Shown in pieces: positions 7,179-9,635 of a stretch of 9,635 nucleotides of DNA. The stretch lies in assembly GCA_030743915.1 (NCBI GenBank), contig JASLRP010000399.1, positions 1-9,635 on the forward strand, written 5' to 3'. Numbering within the stretch: the first letter of the stretch is position 1; each line of letters opens with the position of its first letter. Both the position numbers and the translations under genes were made by a program. The notes beneath the pieces were generated by a model. The model searched no databases. It was not told where the DNA came from and saw only the letters and a list, made by a program, of their open reading frames with translations. This stretch comes from SAR202 cluster bacterium (lineage in GTDB: Bacteria > Chloroflexota > Dehalococcoidia > Lucifugimonadales > UBA1123).

Positions 7179-7985
7179 CTAAATTTCCAAAGGAATCTCC
7201 GGAGCGTAGCCTGTTGGGGCCACGCCTCCAGCCAGTCCGCCGCCATCAATGGCGAATGACTCGCCATTCATGTAATCCGACCCGGATGATGCCAGAAACA
7301 CGGCGACAGGTCCCAACTCTGAAGGACGGCCCACCCGACCTATGGGAATAAAGTCGCCCCGAGGCAATGTGAGGTTGGACTCGTCGGTGCCGGTCGTGGG
7401 CAGGAATCCAGGGACGATGCAGGTGCTGGTAATGCCATACCTGCTCAGACTGGTCGCAAGTGTCCGCGTGAGTTGGACGATCCCGCCCTTGCCCACTGCG
7501 TACATGTAATTGTTGCGGCCTCCCCGATATCCGAAACCGGAGGACACGTTGATGATCTTGCCCTGGCCTCGATCAACCATGTGCTTCGCGATGGCGCGAG
7601 AACAGTAGAATGCGCTGGACATGTTTGTGTCGATGCCGATGCGCCAGTCCTCGTCGGATATATCCCAGATGTCCTCCGATCCCTTGCCCCGAACGATGCC
7701 CGCATTGTTAATCAGAACGTCCACCTTGCCGTATTCATCCAACGCTCGTTCCATGAGCGTGGCGACTTGGGCGGTGTCTGTGACGTCGATAGACAGGGCG
7801 ATTGCCCGACGACCCAAATCACGGGAGGCCTGCGCAACTTCCTCTATGGGCCCAATACGTCGAGACGCGATCACCAGGTCTGCTCCGGCGCTGGCCATTG
7901 CCAGCGTCATCTCTCGACCAAGGCCGGTTCCGCCTCCGGTAATTACGACAGTTTTGCCTTCCAGGGAGAGTTTTTCCTCCAGCAT
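7179..7985 (-). CDS. Short-chain dehydrogenase/reductase (classical SDR, intact catalytic residues)
   Basis: This is an NAD(P)-dependent oxidoreductase of 268 residues with all classical SDR elements. The dinucleotide motif TGGGTGLG is at 16-23, the IDV acidic segment at 66-68, and NNAG at 93-96. The tetrad is N121 (DTNMSSAF), S149 (INVSSG), Y162 and K166 (YAVGK). PGFLPT is at 192-197 and GESFAIDGGG at 241-250, followed by an extended C-terminal tail. SRR at 41-43 after the second strand suggests NADP may be accepted. The start at 7985 is supported by a near-perfect AGGAGGA 4 bases before it. The overall pattern resembles gluconate 5-dehydrogenase or FabG-like sugar/alcohol dehydrogenases, but the substrate cannot be assigned. 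It is followed by the degenerate paralogue and preceded, after a 99-base gap, by birA. Confidence 0.93.
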   Translation of the reverse strand: MLEEKLSLEGKTVVITGGGTGLGREMTLAMASAGADLVIASRRIGPIEEVAQASRDLGRRAIALSIDVTDTAQVATLMERALDEYGKVDVLINNAGIVRGKGSEDIWDISDEDWRIGIDTNMSSAFYCSRAIAKHMVDRGQGKIINVSSGFGYRGGRNNYMYAVGKGGIVQLTRTLATSLSRYGITSTCIVPGFLPTTGTDESNLTLPRGDFIPIGRVGRPSELGPVAVFLASSGSDYMNGESFAIDGGGLAGGVAPTGYAPEIPLEI

Positions 7986-8083
7986 CGGTCCTCCTAGATA
8001 TTTGTGTTTTGTGAATTTACGCCAGAGACGTCAGGACGCCGCCTGTGCCTCTGGTTTCTCACGATTTCCTCGAAGCTGGGCGC

Positions 8084-8089
8084 ATTATA
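8084..8089 (-). promoter_or_regulatory. Candidate -10 box upstream of the intact SDR, overlapping the birA stop
   Basis: On the minus strand a perfect TATAAT at 8089-8084 includes the TAA stop of birA. It stands about 98 bases before the SDR start. The surrounding 9-mer GGTATAATG is identical to the one before pdxA. No good -35 sequence is present at the standard spacing. Confidence 0.3.
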
Positions 8090-8861
8090 CCTGGAGGGTT
8101 ACTTCCCCCGCTACAACCGTGATTGATGAGCCGTCAGGTCTCTTGAGGATGAGGTTGCCCTGGTCATCCACGGAGTCGGCAACGCCCTCAATCACGTCAT
8201 CTTTCCACCGAACTTGGATCAGTCGGCCCAGAGTCTCCATCCTGTCAGCCCAACGCTCAGTCAAAGATTTTGTCGCTTTGATGTCAGTGTAATACTCGTC
8301 CAGTTTTTGCAACACGGAACTCAACGCGTCAACTCTGTCGAATCGGCGACCGGTTTCTGCCAGGAGGCTGGTGGCAACATCCTCAATCTCAGCATAACCC
8401 CTGGGGTCGAAGTTAACGTTGAGTCCGATGCCGACCACGGCGTGGACAGCCTTACCGCCCTCAAGCTCAGTTTCCACGAGGATACCGGAGAGTTTTTTCC
8501 CGTTGATTCGAACATCGTTGGGCCACTTGATCTCTGGCGCCAGTCCAGTCAAATCGCGCACAGCGTCACACACTGCCAGCGCGGCCGCCATGTTGATGAA
8601 TGGGAGTTGGGATATCTCAGGACGAAACAGCACCGAGAACGCAAGATTCAAACCCACAGGAGTAATCCATGGGCGGTCAAACCTGCCTCGTCCCTTGGTC
8701 TGGTCTTCGGCGATGACCACGATTCCTTCGGGTGCGCCTTTTCCAGCCAGCCGACGGGTTTCATCCATCGTGGATGGAAGGGACTGATGGTAGTAGAGCC
8801 TGTGCCCAACGACTCGCTGGGCCAGCTTTTGTTCTAATGTTTGAATGTCAAGCTCTGCCAT
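8085..8861 (-). CDS. birA: Biotin--[acetyl-CoA-carboxylase] ligase, monofunctional (no DNA-binding domain)
   Basis: This enzyme activates biotin to biotinyl-AMP and attaches it to the lysine of biotin carboxyl carrier domains. The 258 residues contain the ligase domain TKGRGRFDRPW (55-65, the biotinyl-AMP loop), EIKWPNDV (110-117, with the expected catalytic Lys K112), NGKKLSGILVETE (120-132) and VVGIGLNVN (142-150). A C-terminal SH3-like domain follows at about 212-258. The N-terminal winged helix of E. coli BirA is absent: the protein begins only about 20 residues before the ligase fold, so it cannot act as a biotin repressor in the E. coli way. The loop has Phe-Asp where E. coli has Arg-Gly. 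The start at 8861 has only a weak purine-rich GAGAG upstream. It follows the F420-type reductase gene by 34 bases. No carboxylase target gene is in the window. Confidence 0.95.
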   Translation of the reverse strand: MAELDIQTLEQKLAQRVVGHRLYYHQSLPSTMDETRRLAGKGAPEGIVVIAEDQTKGRGRFDRPWITPVGLNLAFSVLFRPEISQLPFINMAAALAVCDAVRDLTGLAPEIKWPNDVRINGKKLSGILVETELEGGKAVHAVVGIGLNVNFDPRGYAEIEDVATSLLAETGRRFDRVDALSSVLQKLDEYYTDIKATKSLTERWADRMETLGRLIQVRWKDDVIEGVADSVDDQGNLILKRPDGSSITVVAGEVTLQV

Positions 8862-8889
8862 CTCGCAACTCTCTAGCCCCTCGGCGGAG

Positions 8890-8898
8890 AGTATATCA
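8890..8898 (-). promoter_or_regulatory. Candidate extended -10 element before birA
   Basis: Read on the minus strand, 8898-8890 is TGATATACT, which fits the extended -10 pattern TGnTATAnT. Its TGA is also the stop codon of the upstream oxidoreductase gene. It lies about 30 bases before the birA start. The -35 region at 17 bases (TCGTCG) is poor, which an extended -10 can tolerate. Confidence 0.3.
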
Positions 8899-9276
8899 CT
8901 CGACAGTCAGTTCGACGAGGCAACTGTTCTGCACCCACTGTTCAACATCCATGTTCTGGGTCTGTCGGAATGCAGAGGCCGCGTTGAGCCGTGTGAGAAC
9001 ATCGCGACGCTCATCGTCGTCGAGTATCGGTCGGACCGAGGCGGCAAGGTCGGCTTTCACCTTGTCCTTGAGGTGCAGTGTCATTTTTCGAGTGGCCACC
9101 AGGTTGGCGTACCAACTTCGCCGACCTGGAGAGGCAGTGAGAAACAGCCGCCCATCCAGATTGTGCGCCCAGATTTCGATGCGACGGGGTTGGCCGGTCT
9201 TGCGGCCCGTAGTGGTGATGTCCACCACCATGTCGATGGTCAGAGCGTCTCTGATTTCAGGTTCGAGATTTTGCAT
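8896..9276 (-). CDS. Ddn-like deazaflavin (F420)-dependent nitroreductase/quinone reductase family protein (DUF385)
   Basis: This 126-residue single-domain split beta-barrel protein belongs to the family that includes mycobacterial Ddn, which uses reduced F420 (some relatives use FMN) to reduce quinones and nitro compounds. The family hallmark TTGRKTGQPRRIEIW (22-36) is clear, followed by RLFLTASPGRRSWYANLV (43-60) and MTLHLKDKVKADL (65-77), in the usual order and spacing. The protein is slightly shorter at its N-terminus than Ddn and shows no membrane segment. The start at 9276 has AGGAAG 5 bases upstream. It lies 47 bases after the DUF4926 gene and 34 before birA. The cofactor is inferred from the family; no F420 biosynthesis gene is in the window. 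Confidence 0.85.
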   Translation of the reverse strand: MQNLEPEIRDALTIDMVVDITTTGRKTGQPRRIEIWAHNLDGRLFLTASPGRRSWYANLVATRKMTLHLKDKVKADLAASVRPILDDDERRDVLTRLNAASAFRQTQNMDVEQWVQNSCLVELTVE

Positions 9277-9323
9277 TGTTCTTCCTAATCTCTATCTCTG
9301 CCGGCGTGCGTCTCGGATGAGTA

Positions 9324-9557
9324 TCAGGCTGTCGTTGGCATTTGACGAGCATGAGTAATGTCTCTGTTGGTTATCGGACGTATTTGAGATTGAGTAATTG
9401 TGGCGACCGCCGCGGTATCGCCATCCAACCCAAAGAATTCGACTTCGAACGTTTCCGTGTTAGCATAGATATGCACGATCGAGCCAACGTCACCGGCCAC
9501 TAGGCCTTCATCTGGCAGATCGCTCGTCAAAACAATTCTTTCATGTTCCTTAAACAT
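9324..9557 (-). CDS. DUF4926 domain small protein
   Basis: The 77 residues match the DUF4926 pattern throughout: FKEHERIVLTSDLPDEGL (2-19), AGDVGSIVHIY (21-31), FEVEFFGLDGDTAAVATI (37-54) and SQIRPI (57-62). The shape suggests a small SH3-like beta-barrel. Family function is unknown. It is often encoded next to a DUF6883 protein, and that partner is not visible here, although the window ends only 78 bases upstream. A good AGGAGA 5 bases before the ATG at 9557 supports the start. The tail after residue 62 is polar and unremarkable. It is the first complete gene of the minus-strand run. Confidence 0.82.
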   Translation of the reverse strand: MFKEHERIVLTSDLPDEGLVAGDVGSIVHIYANTETFEVEFFGLDGDTAAVATITQSQIRPITNRDITHARQMPTTA

Positions 9558-9603
9558 CGCGTCTCCTGACTGGATAAGCTGTTATGAGTCTGGGTGACGT
9601 CTG

Positions 9604-9624
9604 GTGTGGCTCAATGATCCACAC
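9604..9624. repeat. Short inverted repeat upstream of the DUF4926 gene
   Basis: GTGTGG (9604-9609) and CCACAC (9619-9624) are perfect complements around a 9-base spacer, about 50 bases before the DUF4926 start codon. There is no T-run on either side, so it is not a standard terminator. It could be an operator or part of an upstream gene's 3' end. At this length chance is possible. Confidence 0.25.
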
Positions 9625-9635
9625 TGTTCGCACAT

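Noticed and set aside
6591..7259. Plus-strand open frame of 222 codons opposite the degenerate SDR
   Set aside because: It is antisense to a gene with clear SDR motifs, has no ribosome binding site, and its composition is that of a mirrored frame.
7248..7268. 8-bp perfect inverted repeat AATGGCGA/TCGCCATT with a 5-base spacer
   Set aside because: It is inside the SDR coding sequence over the conserved GESFAIDGG segment and is probably explained by coding constraint and chance.
8022..8054. Hairpin between birA and the intact SDR (CCAGAG/CTCTGG with inner CAGG/CCTG)
   Set aside because: The stem is interrupted and there is no T-run in the minus-strand direction, so it is too weak to call a terminator or riboswitch.
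9582..9635. Minus-strand tail reading MCEQCG and then stopping after 17 residues
   Set aside because: It could be the 3' end of an upstream gene with a CxxC motif, but it is too short and cut by the window edge, so no call is made.

Overview
The window is an ordinary-looking bacterial chromosome segment of moderately high GC with dense, single-domain housekeeping and accessory enzymes. Several traits together suggest an uncultured Chloroflexota of the Dehalococcoidia/SAR202 type: an adenosylcobalamin-dependent (class II) ribonucleotide reductase with a TSCPD tail, a deazaflavin/F420-type split-barrel oxidoreductase, a BirA without its DNA-binding domain, and short-chain dehydrogenase paralogues. 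That placement is an inference from gene content only. No rRNA, tRNA, CRISPR array, insertion sequence or phage gene was seen.

Plus-strand half (1-4968). The window opens inside nrdJ, of which the C-terminal 533 residues are present, and the gene ends in a 15-bp perfect hairpin terminator. Next is a lone membrane-embedded M48 metallopeptidase gene, clearly more AT-rich than its neighbours and followed by about 290 bases of non-coding DNA. A TATAAT box then leads into a PdxA-family dehydrogenase (PdxA or PdxA2), followed by proC (pyrroline-5-carboxylate reductase) and, 3 bases after it, yggT, a two-helix membrane protein. proC-yggT is a widely conserved pair.

Minus-strand half (9557-5005, transcribed right to left, convergent with yggT). 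Seven genes run in one direction with gaps of 15 to 99 bases: a DUF4926 small protein, a Ddn-like F420-dependent oxidoreductase, a monofunctional biotin-protein ligase, an intact short-chain dehydrogenase, a second short-chain dehydrogenase, the DUF167 protein YggU, and a cytoplasmic SGNH hydrolase with an SsfX3-like layout. The second dehydrogenase has lost the catalytic Tyr and Lys and most of its dinucleotide glycine motif. Candidate internal -10 boxes lie before birA and before the intact dehydrogenase, so the run may be several transcripts.

Nothing here forms an obvious new defence, toxin or biosynthetic system. The points most worth a second look are the catalytically degenerate dehydrogenase beside an intact paralogue, the compositionally distinct M48 gene, the PdxA/PdxA2 ambiguity, and the SsfX3-like SGNH enzyme without a secretion signal.
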